A DNA stretch of 64,000 bases from Treponema sp. Its GTDB lineage: Bacteria; Spirochaetota; Spirochaetia; Treponematales; Treponemataceae. The stretch covers positions 45,079 to 109,078 of the forward strand of contig JAEDFM010000002.1 in NCBI GenBank assembly GCA_016292805.1. The letters run 5' to 3'. The notes under the pieces were generated by a model. It was given only the letters and a program-made list of their open reading frames with translations. It was not told where the DNA came from and made no database searches. The position numbers were made by a program, and so were the translations under genes. Positions 1 to 7,349 of this stretch are shown here, piece by piece (the first letter of the stretch is position 1; each line of letters starts with the position of its first letter).

Positions 1-1
1 T

Positions 2-148
2 GATAAAAACGCAAAAATTGGTGATAACTGTCAGATTGGTGTATCTGGAAAAACTTATGAAGACGGTGACCATGGCACATTCTACAGCGCAGATGGTATT
101 ATAGTAATTCGTAAAGGTGCTATTGTACCAGCAGGCACTATTATCTAA
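2..148 (+). CDS. glgC: Glucose-1-phosphate adenylyltransferase, C-terminal end (partial)
   Basis: Only the last 48 residues and the stop lie in the window; the reading frame enters at base 2. The peptide starts DKNAKIGDNCQIG, continues through YSADGIIVIRKGAIVP and ends AGTII. This matches the left-handed beta-helix C-terminus of ADP-glucose pyrophosphorylase, particularly the plant-type form whose tail reads (K/R)NA(K/R)IG ... GI(V/I)VI.K.A ... GTVI. The enzyme makes ADP-glucose for glycogen synthesis. A rho-independent terminator follows 21 bases after the stop, so this is the last gene of its transcript. The catalytic part is outside the window, so nothing can be said about activity. Confidence 0.83.
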   Translation, partial: DKNAKIGDNCQIGVSGKTYEDGDHGTFYSADGIIVIRKGAIVPAGTII

Positions 149-169
149 TTTTAATTGTTCTTGATTATA

Positions 170-201
170 AAGCCACAGGATTTATTCTTGTGGCTTTTTT
201 T
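170..201 (+). terminator. Rho-independent terminator after glgC
   Basis: Stem AAGCCACA pairs with TGTGGCTT across an 11-base loop and runs into a T tract. It ends transcription from glgC and lies directly before the J-domain gene. Confidence 0.85.
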
Positions 202-214
202 ATGGGTTATAATT

Positions 215-655
215 ATGTCAGATTATTTTGAGAAATTGGGAAATCTTTTAAATGATGTTTTAGAAAATGGGGAAATTCCTGTTAGTAATAAAGAAGAATC
301 TGTAAATTCAAAAACTGAAACAAATACATTTTCAAATGAAAGCACACAGCAGGAACAACCAGAATCTTATACTTTCAAAACAAACATCTTTAAAAGAAAA
401 AAAACTGTTGCTACAGCACAAATAATTAAAAATAACGACTATAATTACATTTCTCAGCTTTCTCCAGAAGCTCAGAACGCATTTAATTTATTAGGCTTAA
501 ATTACCCTTGTACTTGGAAAGAAGTAAATAGAAAATACCATAACCTTCTTAAACAGACTCATCCAGACACAAAAAAATCTGAGCAGCAGGTTACTACTCA
601 GATTAATGATTTACAAAATGCATATCAGTTATTGAAGAAGCTTTATGAAAAATAA
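215..655 (+). CDS. J-domain (DnaJ-like) protein
   Basis: A 146-residue protein with a polar, probably disordered N-terminal half (residues 1-75, rich in N, E, S and T) and a C-terminal J domain at about residues 85-146. The HPD tripeptide that activates Hsp70 is present at residues 116-118 (KQTHPDTKK), flanked by the expected helix II (WKEVNRKYHNLL) and helix III (INDLQNAYQLLKKLY). It lacks the G/F region and zinc fingers of full DnaJ, so it is a type III J-protein that probably recruits DnaK to a particular client. An in-frame TTG at 155 lies upstream of, and would require reading through, the terminator hairpin, so ATG 215 was chosen. It is convergent with the response regulator, with 3 bases between the stops. 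Confidence 0.8.
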   Translation: MSDYFEKLGNLLNDVLENGEIPVSNKEESVNSKTETNTFSNESTQQEQPESYTFKTNIFKRKKTVATAQIIKNNDYNYISQLSPEAQNAFNLLGLNYPCTWKEVNRKYHNLLKQTHPDTKKSEQQVTTQINDLQNAYQLLKKLYEK

Positions 656-658
656 AAT

Positions 659-1996
659 TTATTCTTCGTCAGTTTCTCCTAATTTCCTATGCAATGTTTT
701 ACGACCTATACCTAAAACATCTGCTGTTTTAGATTTATTACCGTTGTTATAAGCAAGATTTTCATTAATGATAATCATTTCAGCTTCTTCCAGTGTAATA
801 CCCATTGGAATGATAATTGATTTTTCCTCTGAAGTTTTCTGCAGTGTATGAGGCAAATCTTCAATTTTAATTTCATCCCCATTACACATTACTACAGCAC
901 TTTCAACACAGTTTCTAAGTTCACGGATATTTCCAGGCCAGCTGTACTTTACCATTGCAGCTTTCGATTTTGAATCAAAACCTTTTATCTGTTTATTATT
1001 TTCTTCAGCAAATTCCTTAAGGAAAGAATGCATTAATAATGGAATATCATCCTTTCTTTCCCGTAAACTTGGCATTTGAATACGAATAACATTAAGTCTG
1101 TAAAAAAGATCTTCTCTGAATCGACCTTCAGCAACTTCCTTTTCCAAATCTCTATTAGTAGCAGCAACAACTCTGACATCAACTTCAATGTCTTTTTCAC
1201 CACCAACCCGTTCAAATTTTCTTTCCTGCAAAACTCGTAAAAGCTTTACCTGTGTAGCCTGGTTAATTTCTCCAATTTCATCCAGAAAAATTGTTCCACC
1301 ATTTGCTCTTTCAAAATGACCTTTATGCTGAGTTTCTGCCCCTGTAAATGCACCCTTTTCGTAACCAAAAAGTTCGCTTTCCAATAATGATTCAGACATT
1401 GCAGCAAGATGAACAACTATAAAAGGCTTTTCCTTACGAGTAGACTGATTATGAATAGCCCTGGCAACAAGCTCTTTACCTACACCACTTTCCCCTGTTA
1501 CAAGAACATTTGCTTTTGCAGGTGCAGCTTTCTGAATTAAGTTTCTAACCTTATTGAGCTCAGAACTTTTACCAATCATTTCATCAGAAGCACTTTCATC
1601 AAGTTTTGATTGTAGTTCTCTAATCTTTTCGGCCTGAATTTTTCCCTTTAATGCATTTTTTACAATTAGATTAAGATGATCAAGATCAAGAGGTTTAGTC
1701 AGAAAATCGTAAGCCCCAGATTTTATAGCAGCAGTAGCATCATCAATACTACCATGACCTGTAAGTACAATAATTGGGATTCCAGGATTTTCAGTTGTAA
1801 CATGACGAACAACCTCTTCGCCACTCATTCCATCCATTCTTAAATCTGTAATTACAAGATCAACATTTCCCTGGGCAATAAGTGCAAGTCCATCTTTTCC
1901 ATTTGAGGCTTTTAGAACATCATATCCTTCAAGTTCAAAATTATCAGCAAGACCATTTCTAATATTTTCTTCGTCATCAATTGTTAAAATTGTCAT
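659..1996 (-). CDS. atoC: Sigma54-dependent response regulator, NtrC/AtoC family
   Basis: 445 residues in the classic three-domain order. Residues 1-120 are a CheY-like receiver with acidic DDEE near the N-terminus, phospho-acceptor D51 (VITDLRMDG), T79 and K101 (FLTKPLD). Residues about 140-370 are an AAA+ domain with Walker A GESGVGKE, the sigma54-contacting loop GAFTGA, and Walker B GGTIFLDEI. The C-terminus is a Fis-type helix-turn-helix (NKSKTADVLGIGRKTLHRKL). Once phosphorylated it should oligomerise and drive open-complex formation at RpoN promoters. Its partner kinase is encoded 14 bases upstream in the same operon. The target genes cannot be deduced here; flagellar or metabolic genes are plausible. 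The order atoC-atoS-holB-cvpA-murG matches what I remember of T. pallidum. Confidence 0.93.
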   Translation of the reverse strand: MTILTIDDEENIRNGLADNFELEGYDVLKASNGKDGLALIAQGNVDLVITDLRMDGMSGEEVVRHVTTENPGIPIIVLTGHGSIDDATAAIKSGAYDFLTKPLDLDHLNLIVKNALKGKIQAEKIRELQSKLDESASDEMIGKSSELNKVRNLIQKAAPAKANVLVTGESGVGKELVARAIHNQSTRKEKPFIVVHLAAMSESLLESELFGYEKGAFTGAETQHKGHFERANGGTIFLDEIGEINQATQVKLLRVLQERKFERVGGEKDIEVDVRVVAATNRDLEKEVAEGRFREDLFYRLNVIRIQMPSLRERKDDIPLLMHSFLKEFAEENNKQIKGFDSKSKAAMVKYSWPGNIRELRNCVESAVVMCNGDEIKIEDLPHTLQKTSEEKSIIIPMGITLEEAEMIIINENLAYNNGNKSKTADVLGIGRKTLHRKLGETDEE

Positions 1997-2010
1997 GAAC
2001 TATTCCTTAT

Positions 2011-3228
2011 TTAATTATTGATTGCCAGTTTATGCCCCATTTGTAATGGGAATTTTAAAGTAAAGCAGGTACCTTCGCCAGGTGTAGAAGCAACCTGAAT
2101 TTCTCCAGAAAATTCTTTGATGATTTTATATACAGTTGTCATTCCTAATCCTGTTCCATTTGCTTTTGTAGTAAAATATGGTTCAAATATTTTAGCAACT
2201 GTTTCAGGACTCATTCCACAGCCGTTATCTGATATTTTAAGAATATATTTATTATCACGAGTATATCCCGTAACTTTAAATAAACCTTTATAACTTTCAT
2301 CACAATTCTTTTTTTGAGTCTGCATTGCCGCCAAAGCATTTGTTGCCAGATTCATCATTACATCTCTGAAAAGCTTTTCATCAATCATAATCTTTGAATT
2401 GTTAGACATATCTTCAAATTGAACTTCAAAGTTGTTCTCGTTGAATTCAGGTGTAATAAACTTACAAAGATTATCAACAATTGCAGCTGGAGATTTTAAT
2501 TCCAAGGTTGCATTAATTGGCCTGACTGCAAACAGAAAGTCCATAACAAGTCTATTTAAAAATTCGATTTCTTCATTAACAACATCAATATGATCTTCTA
2601 CAAATTTTTTATCTGGAAGAATGTTTTCATTTTCACGGGCTTTTGCAAGAGCCTTTTGAATAAGCTGAATATGAATTGAAATTGCACCTAATGGATTTTT
2701 AATATCATGAGCCATTCCGGCAGCCAGATTTGTAAGGCCGGCCATATTTTCCATTCTATGTAAAAGAATATCCTGATTTTTTTTATCTGTAACATCACGT
2801 ATTAAAATAATTCTGCCGTTGTTATTTATATTTCCATCTTCAACCAGAGGAGTCATTGTTATTGTGATAAAGCGAACAGAACCGCCTTCAGTTGTAATGG
2901 AAAAATCTTCGTTACAGTTTGTAATATTTTTTAGATAGCACCGTTTAAAGAAATCAGCAATTTCATTATCATCTATCAATTCCCATAACTTAAGTCTGTT
3001 ATTTCTGGATTCATCCAATGGACGGTTAAAGCTTAAGCGACTTTCGGCAATTGTATTACTTTGTTTTAAAATAAATTCATTATCAACTATTAAAATACCT
3101 GCACTAATAGAATCAAAGATTGAATACAAATTTTCATTTTCATCTACAATTCCATCAATAAGTTTTAACAGCTGTTCCTTATCAAGCTTCTGTGCTTTTT
3201 GGGAAACCTTTTTATAATACGCTCTCAT
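2011..3228 (-). CDS. atoS: Soluble PAS-domain sensor histidine kinase (NtrB/AtoS-like)
   Basis: 405 residues without any hydrophobic segment long enough to span a membrane, so the kinase is cytosolic. A PAS domain (about 30-150, with SISAGILIVDNEF) is followed by the dimerisation/phosphoacceptor helix AAGMAHDIKNPLGAI with H174, and by an HATPase_c domain holding the N box (MMNLATNALAAM), G1 (DNGCGM), F box (FEPYFTT) and G2 (GTGLGM). It should phosphorylate the sigma54-type regulator encoded just downstream. The PAS domain senses an intracellular cue that cannot be deduced. Its first 17 bases overlap the end of holB, which implies translational coupling with the DNA-replication gene. Confidence 0.92.
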   Translation of the reverse strand: MRAYYKKVSQKAQKLDKEQLLKLIDGIVDENENLYSIFDSISAGILIVDNEFILKQSNTIAESRLSFNRPLDESRNNRLKLWELIDDNEIADFFKRCYLKNITNCNEDFSITTEGGSVRFITITMTPLVEDGNINNNGRIILIRDVTDKKNQDILLHRMENMAGLTNLAAGMAHDIKNPLGAISIHIQLIQKALAKARENENILPDKKFVEDHIDVVNEEIEFLNRLVMDFLFAVRPINATLELKSPAAIVDNLCKFITPEFNENNFEVQFEDMSNNSKIMIDEKLFRDVMMNLATNALAAMQTQKKNCDESYKGLFKVTGYTRDNKYILKISDNGCGMSPETVAKIFEPYFTTKANGTGLGMTTVYKIIKEFSGEIQVASTPGEGTCFTLKFPLQMGHKLAINN

Positions 3229-4450
3229 TACAGATTTTCATTACTCCATTATTCTGAACATTAAGACTTGATAAATCTCTTAACAAGATTTCCAAAGCCG
3301 ACACTGGTGTTTGATTATATAAAGTAATATTATCCCAGCACTGACGCAGCAATGTCATTGTTTTTGCACTTACTTCACAGCCAGCTGGTGTATTCAGCAT
3401 TTTCTTCTGATATAATGCAATATAATTAAAAAACAGTTTAAGTTCGATTCTTGGATTAAAGTTTCCACATTTTTTAACAATTGAATTAACATCTGGAATT
3501 TTTCTGTTAGCAATTGTAGAAATAAACAATTCTGCCTGAGCTTTAATTTCAACTGGAGGTACAGGTAAAAATGTCAGGAGATAATCATTAATTGTTCCTG
3601 CATAAGATTCATTGTGGAATATTTTATGAATAACATTCTGCTGCTGTTCAAAAGATCTGTCACGGAAGTTATAGGTTCTTACACGGGAAAGAATTGTCTG
3701 CATAATTGCATTTCGTTTACTTGTAGTAAGAATGAAAATACAATCTGCAGGTGGTTCTTCAAGGATTTTAAGCAAAGCGTTGCGAACACTAGCCTGCATT
3801 CTATCAGCATTTTCTATGATAATAGTTTTTCTTCCCTCTTCAGATTTTATATGAGCCCATTCTTCCATATTTCTAATCTGATTAACAGGAATAGAATCCC
3901 ATAAATATTCACCTTCCAGCTTTTTACACAAAGCTTCTAGAGTATTACAGGTATTTTCTATATCTTCGTATGCAGGTAATGAATGATAAATATCAAGAGC
4001 TTCAAGATTTTCGTTTATTTCTTCTACAAGTGCACCAATCTTATTAAGATTATTATCACCTTGAAGCAATATTCCATTAAATCGTAAAGTTAGTTTTCTA
4101 ATACTTCTAACAAAAAAATATCTGGCAGCAACAATATAAGGTGCATTTGTTTTTACAGCATTTAAGAAATATTCTTTACCGGCAATTATTTCTAAAAGAC
4201 AATCTCTTGGTCCAAGTAAAAGTATATTCGAATAAGTTAATGCTTTATTTTTCAGGCATGCAGAACATTCACAAAGCCAGCTTCCTTTTTTTTCATTTTT
4301 ACATGAGAATACTCTGGCAGTTTCCAGTGCAGCACTTAATTTACCAGATGCTTCAGGACCCGAAAACAATACAGCCCCAGGAAAATTATTATTTCTGATA
4401 TCTGAGGAAATTGTTTTTTTTGCATCCTGCTCTAAAATATTCTCAAACAT
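3212..4450 (-). CDS. holB: DNA polymerase III delta' subunit-like clamp-loader ATPase
   Basis: 412 residues. The N-terminus (FPGAVLFSGPEASGKLSAAL) is a Walker A-like P loop, followed by a zinc-binding cluster in CKNEKKGSWLCECSACLKN, the four-cysteine module typical of DnaX/HolB. The middle has IENADRMQASVRNALLKILEEPP, the region that delta' shares with RuvB and tau, then LSRVRTYNF at the sensor 1/SRC position, where the usual SRC is replaced by SRV. The protein should be part of the clamp loader that loads the beta clamp at primer ends. An insert at about residues 85-180 is not conserved in well-known HolB proteins. It lies between cvpA and the kinase gene and overlaps the latter. Confidence 0.82.
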   Translation of the reverse strand: MFENILEQDAKKTISSDIRNNNFPGAVLFSGPEASGKLSAALETARVFSCKNEKKGSWLCECSACLKNKALTYSNILLLGPRDCLLEIIAGKEYFLNAVKTNAPYIVAARYFFVRSIRKLTLRFNGILLQGDNNLNKIGALVEEINENLEALDIYHSLPAYEDIENTCNTLEALCKKLEGEYLWDSIPVNQIRNMEEWAHIKSEEGRKTIIIENADRMQASVRNALLKILEEPPADCIFILTTSKRNAIMQTILSRVRTYNFRDRSFEQQQNVIHKIFHNESYAGTINDYLLTFLPVPPVEIKAQAELFISTIANRKIPDVNSIVKKCGNFNPRIELKLFFNYIALYQKKMLNTPAGCEVSAKTMTLLRQCWDNITLYNQTPVSALEILLRDLSSLNVQNNGVMKICNESVL

Positions 4451-4453
4451 AAA

Positions 4454-4885
4454 CTATCCTAAAATAGCAGCAAAGAAACTGCCATTCATAAATGATTTAT
4501 CAAAAAAATCCTGCCAGTTAATAAAATGAATGGCAAGACTTACAATTGCAACACCTTCTCCTACACCAAGAAGAAATCCTAATGCTCTATTCAAGCTGCT
4601 TAAAATATCATTTTCAACTAATCGTGAAAAAATAATATCCAGCAATTCAAAAATAAGAAATACAACTACAAAAGTAATAGAAAAACCTATTACAATTCGT
4701 AACAATCCACTTTCCACGCCTGTAAATAAAGCACCAACTTCATCATAAAAGATAAAAGCACAAATAAGACCAAGAATCCATGATGCTTTACCAAATAATT
4801 CGGAAATAAAGCCTTTAACTGTACTTACAATAATACAAATTAAAATAATGCAGAGAAAAACAAAATCTACAGTTACAAATTTCAT
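4454..4885 (-). CDS. cvpA: CvpA family membrane protein
   Basis: 143 residues with four hydrophobic segments: about 5-27 (VDFVFLCIILICIIVS), 34-48, 60-85 (IVIGFSITFVVVFLIFELL) and 104-125. The GFISELFGK motif after the first segment and the short amphipathic tail are typical of CvpA/colicin V production proteins, inner-membrane proteins tied to envelope maintenance in other bacteria. The start codon shares one base with the murG stop (TAATG arrangement), so the two are translationally coupled. The biochemical role of the family is not settled. Confidence 0.85.
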   Translation of the reverse strand: MKFVTVDFVFLCIILICIIVSTVKGFISELFGKASWILGLICAFIFYDEVGALFTGVESGLLRIVIGFSITFVVVFLIFELLDIIFSRLVENDILSSLNRALGFLLGVGEGVAIVSLAIHFINWQDFFDKSFMNGSFFAAILG

Positions 4886-6051
4886 TATTCCCCAGCCTTA
4901 AGTTCTTCAAACAAAATAGAAGCAATTTTCTTTGATGGTACAGAATCGCCAACAATCTGTTCTAATGCTTTTTCATAAGATTTTCTATTTTCTTCTACAA
5001 GCATCTGATTCAAAGCTTTCTGTAAGTTTTCAGAATTTGCAGCTTCGCCTAAAAGCATTAAAGCAGCACCCTTTTCTTCAAAAAACTTTGAATTATCTAC
5101 CTGATCACCTCTGGTTCCATTTCCACACAATGGAATTAAAACCATTGGCTTTTTTAGAACTGCAGCTTCCCATATAGAGTTTGCACCAGCACGGGAAAGA
5201 ACTACATCAGCACAGGAAACTACATCTGGCATTTCGCTGTAAATAAAACTGAAGGGTTTGTAAGAATCGTATTTTTCTTTTAATGCAGCTTCTTCACCTG
5301 AATTATTGTTTACTAATCCAGTCTGATGAATTACTACAAAGTTTTTACAAAGATAATCAAGATTTTCATAAACCAGCTGATTTACCTGACGGGCTCCAGA
5401 GCTTCCACCAAGAACAAGCAAAACCGGCTTTTTGTTATCAGCAGGAATACCAGCAAATTCCAGACCTTTCTGCTTATTTGTATTATAAAAAACAGGTCTT
5501 ACAGGATTTCCAGTTACAACTACTCTTTTCTGCTCAGCAGAACCTAAACCTCTTTTTGTTTCTTCATAAGAAACAAACATAGTTTTGGCAGACTTAAAGT
5601 TCAAGCGATTAGCAAGTCCTAATGTAAAATCACATTCATGTGTATATACAGGAATTTTAAGAAGTCTGGCAGCAATACAAGGAGGAACACTAACAAATCC
5701 ACCTTTAGAAAATAAAACTGCAGGCTTCTGCTTACGCAAAACATGGTAAGCCTTAAAAAAACCACCGGCAATACGGAATAAGTCGCTGAAATTTTTCATT
5801 GAAAAATATCGCCTGAGCTTACCTGAAGGTATTCCAAAAAATTCATCTGCAGTTGGTAAACCATCAGGACCAATAGCTTTTTCTACAATATTTCTGTCCA
5901 TTCCTTTAGAACAACCAAGCCAGATGATTTTTATATTCTTGTTATTTGATTTAGCAATTGTTTTTACCTCGTCTGCAACAGCAAGACCAGGATAAATATG
6001 CCCACCAGTTCCCCCACCAGTAAAGGCAATTAATTCATGGTTTAATTTCAT
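4885..6051 (-). CDS. murG: UDP-GlcNAc : undecaprenyl-PP-MurNAc-pentapeptide GlcNAc transferase
   Basis: 388 residues in the GT-B fold of family GT28. The N-terminal glycine loop GGGTGGHIYPGLAVA binds the lipid diphosphate, and the C-terminal half has the second glycine loop VLGGSSGARQVN and the UDP-GlcNAc site (LSRAGANSIWEAAVLKKPMVLIPL). It makes lipid II at the inner face of the cytoplasmic membrane, the last cytoplasmic step of peptidoglycan synthesis. It is first in a minus-strand operon murG-cvpA-holB-atoS-atoC. There is no Shine-Dalgarno sequence; an extended -10 lies 7 bases from the ATG, suggesting a leaderless mRNA. Confidence 0.96.
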   Translation of the reverse strand: MKLNHELIAFTGGGTGGHIYPGLAVADEVKTIAKSNNKNIKIIWLGCSKGMDRNIVEKAIGPDGLPTADEFFGIPSGKLRRYFSMKNFSDLFRIAGGFFKAYHVLRKQKPAVLFSKGGFVSVPPCIAARLLKIPVYTHECDFTLGLANRLNFKSAKTMFVSYEETKRGLGSAEQKRVVVTGNPVRPVFYNTNKQKGLEFAGIPADNKKPVLLVLGGSSGARQVNQLVYENLDYLCKNFVVIHQTGLVNNNSGEEAALKEKYDSYKPFSFIYSEMPDVVSCADVVLSRAGANSIWEAAVLKKPMVLIPLCGNGTRGDQVDNSKFFEEKGAALMLLGEAANSENLQKALNQMLVEENRKSYEKALEQIVGDSVPSKKIASILFEELKAGE

Positions 6052-6058
6052 ATTTTAT

Positions 6059-6067
6059 ATTCTACCA
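6059..6067 (-). promoter_or_regulatory. Candidate extended -10 promoter of murG
   Basis: On the minus strand the sequence reads TGGTAGAAT (TGN plus TAGAAT), then 7 bases, then the murG ATG. It follows directly on the tRNA-Phe terminator, so murG needs its own promoter. No good -35 is visible; the terminator T tract occupies that place. Confidence 0.45.
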
Positions 6068-6080
6068 CAAAACTAGGATA

Positions 6081-6113
6081 AAAAAAAAGACTGATTCGTA
6101 AGAATCAGTCTTT
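6081..6113 (-). terminator. Rho-independent terminator of tRNA-Phe
   Basis: A perfect 12-bp stem (AAAGACTGATTC / GAATCAGTCTTT) with a 4-base loop and, in the minus direction, a run of eight T. It insulates the tRNA gene from murG. Confidence 0.9.
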
Positions 6114-6116
6114 ATC

Positions 6117-6189
6117 TGCCACCGGTTGGAATCGAACCAACGACACATGGATTTTCAGTCCATTGCTCTACCAACTGAGCTACAGCGGC
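6117..6189 (-). tRNA. tRNA-Phe (GAA)
   Basis: The reverse complement folds as a 73-nt cloverleaf. The acceptor stem is GCCGCTG/CGGTGGC with two G-U pairs, the D loop contains GTTGGTAGA, and the anticodon stem-loop is ATGGA-CTGAAAA-TCCAT, giving anticodon GAA. The T arm is GTTGG-TTCGATT-CCAAC and the discriminator is A. CCA is not encoded, so tRNA nucleotidyltransferase must add it. Confidence 0.97.
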
Positions 6190-6201
6190 TTGGTGAGTAT
6201 T

Positions 6202-6230
6202 AATATATAAAATATATGATTTTATGTCAA
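6202..6230 (-). promoter_or_regulatory. Sigma70 promoter of tRNA-Phe
   Basis: Minus-strand TTGACA, a 17-base spacer, then TATATT, ending 12 bases before the mature tRNA 5' end. The -35 is perfect and the -10 matches 5 of 6. Confidence 0.85.
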
Positions 6231-6273
6231 TAAGATAACTTAAAAATTTTTAGTATTTTTAAAGTTTTATTTC

Positions 6274-6302
6274 TTGCTCTCAGAGTATATTACCTTTATA
6301 AT
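6274..6302 (+). promoter_or_regulatory. Promoter of the ankyrin-repeat gene
   Basis: TTGCTC, 17-base spacer, perfect TATAAT, then 7 bases to ATG 6310. A longer open frame would start with the TTG at 6274, but that codon is the -35 box itself, so the upstream part cannot be in the mRNA. This fixes the start at 6310 and suggests a leaderless transcript. Confidence 0.65.
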
Positions 6303-6309
6303 TATCTTT

Positions 6310-7215
6310 ATGACATTTTTGTTTATTACTGACAGCGAAAAACTTAGAAATGATGTAACAGAAAATTCAAAAAGTTATGGGAAATCAGTAAAAATTTATA
6401 ACAGTGATTTTTCCCAAAATAATATAAAAAAACAGTACAAACATTTTGAACACACTTCTATCTGTATTATTTTTTCTGCAGAGAAAAAAGAATTTACAAC
6501 AGATGAAGTTAGTTATTTAAGTTCATTATGTGGTTATTTAATAGCCAATAATATACCTGTTTACACTAATCTAAGTTTCTTAAAAAACGCAGGCTTTCTC
6601 TTAAGTGATTCTGTAATCGTTTTATCTGGAATGGATGAAATTCAAACTGATATTCAGAATAAATATGAAAAGATTTCAACTGAAGATTTAAAACGAGTTT
6701 CTCAGAAAAAGCTTTTAGATAAAGGTATTCCTTTTACTCCAGATTGTTTTGCTCTTTACATAACTAAAAACAAACCTGAAATTTTCAATCTGTTTATTTC
6801 AGCTGGGATAGATGTAAATGCAAGAGATGAAACTGGAACTCCAATGCTTAATATTGCAGTTCGAAATGATAATCTTTCTTTTGCAAAAAAAATAATTGAG
6901 CTTGGAGCAGACATTAATGCTGTTTCAGAAGACCGTGGTTATACAGCTGTGATGGATGCTGTATGGCGAGGAAATATTGAATTAACAAAACTTCTTATTT
7001 CCAAAAAAGCAGATTTAAACACAATCAGCAAAGAAGGACAGAATAATCTTGTACTGGCAGTAGGTGCTGACAGAGACAAGATTGTAAAACTTCTTGCAGA
7101 AAACGGTGCTGATCCAGATGTTAAAGATATGATGGGCATGAGTGCCTACGGTTATGCTACCCTTTTTAAAAAAGAAGCAATTGTAGAAATCTTAAAGCCT
7201 TATCATAAAGCATAG
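6310..7215 (+). CDS. Ankyrin-repeat protein
   Basis: 301 residues. The first 150 resemble no family I recognise; they begin TFLFITDSEKLRND and end with a region that reads like a receiver- or Toll-like alpha/beta fold. Ankyrin repeats fill the C-terminal half (about 155-298): each has the A(V)xxGxxxxVxxLLxxGAD pattern, for example FISAGIDVNARDETGTPMLN, IELGADINAVSEDRGYTAVM, LISKKADLNTISKEGQNNLV and LAENGADPDVKDMMGMSAYG. Such repeats bind proteins; no signal peptide is visible, so it is probably cytoplasmic. It is a single-gene unit between the tRNA-Phe/murG block and the hook genes, and convergent with flgE. The molecular role is unknown. Confidence 0.78.
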   Translation: MTFLFITDSEKLRNDVTENSKSYGKSVKIYNSDFSQNNIKKQYKHFEHTSICIIFSAEKKEFTTDEVSYLSSLCGYLIANNIPVYTNLSFLKNAGFLLSDSVIVLSGMDEIQTDIQNKYEKISTEDLKRVSQKKLLDKGIPFTPDCFALYITKNKPEIFNLFISAGIDVNARDETGTPMLNIAVRNDNLSFAKKIIELGADINAVSEDRGYTAVMDAVWRGNIELTKLLISKKADLNTISKEGQNNLVLAVGADRDKIVKLLAENGADPDVKDMMGMSAYGYATLFKKEAIVEILKPYHKA

Positions 7216-7245
7216 ATTAATGAATTAAATTTCACTTTTTACTAT

Positions 7246-7288
7246 CAAAAAAAGCCCTGAAGAATTGATGGATTATTCTTCAGGGCTT
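7246..7288 (-). terminator. Terminator at the end of the hook operon
   Basis: A 14-bp stem (AAGCCCTGAAGAAT / ATTCTTCAGGGCTT) followed on the minus strand by seven T. It also lies beyond the ankyrin gene and may act weakly in the plus direction. It ends the flgE transcript right after the hook gene. Confidence 0.85.
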
Positions 7289-7300
7289 AATTATTTAACT

Positions 7301-7334
7301 AACCTGTTGTTTTTCCAGGAACCTTCAACAGGTT
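7301..7334 (-). other. Second hairpin between flgE and its terminator
   Basis: AACCTGTTG pairs with CAACAGGTT around a 16-base loop, just past the flgE stop and before the main terminator. There is no T tract on either side, so it may protect the 3' end of the mRNA rather than terminate it. Confidence 0.5.
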
Positions 7335-7349
7335 ATGATTTAAAAATTA

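Noticed and set aside
155..214. Longer N-terminus for the J-domain protein from a TTG at 155
   Set aside because: It would run through the glgC terminator hairpin; the hydrophobic residues come from translating the T tract.
6274..6309. Longer N-terminus for the ankyrin protein from a TTG at 6274
   Set aside because: That TTG is the -35 box of a well-spaced promoter with TATAAT; the ATG at 6310 fits better.
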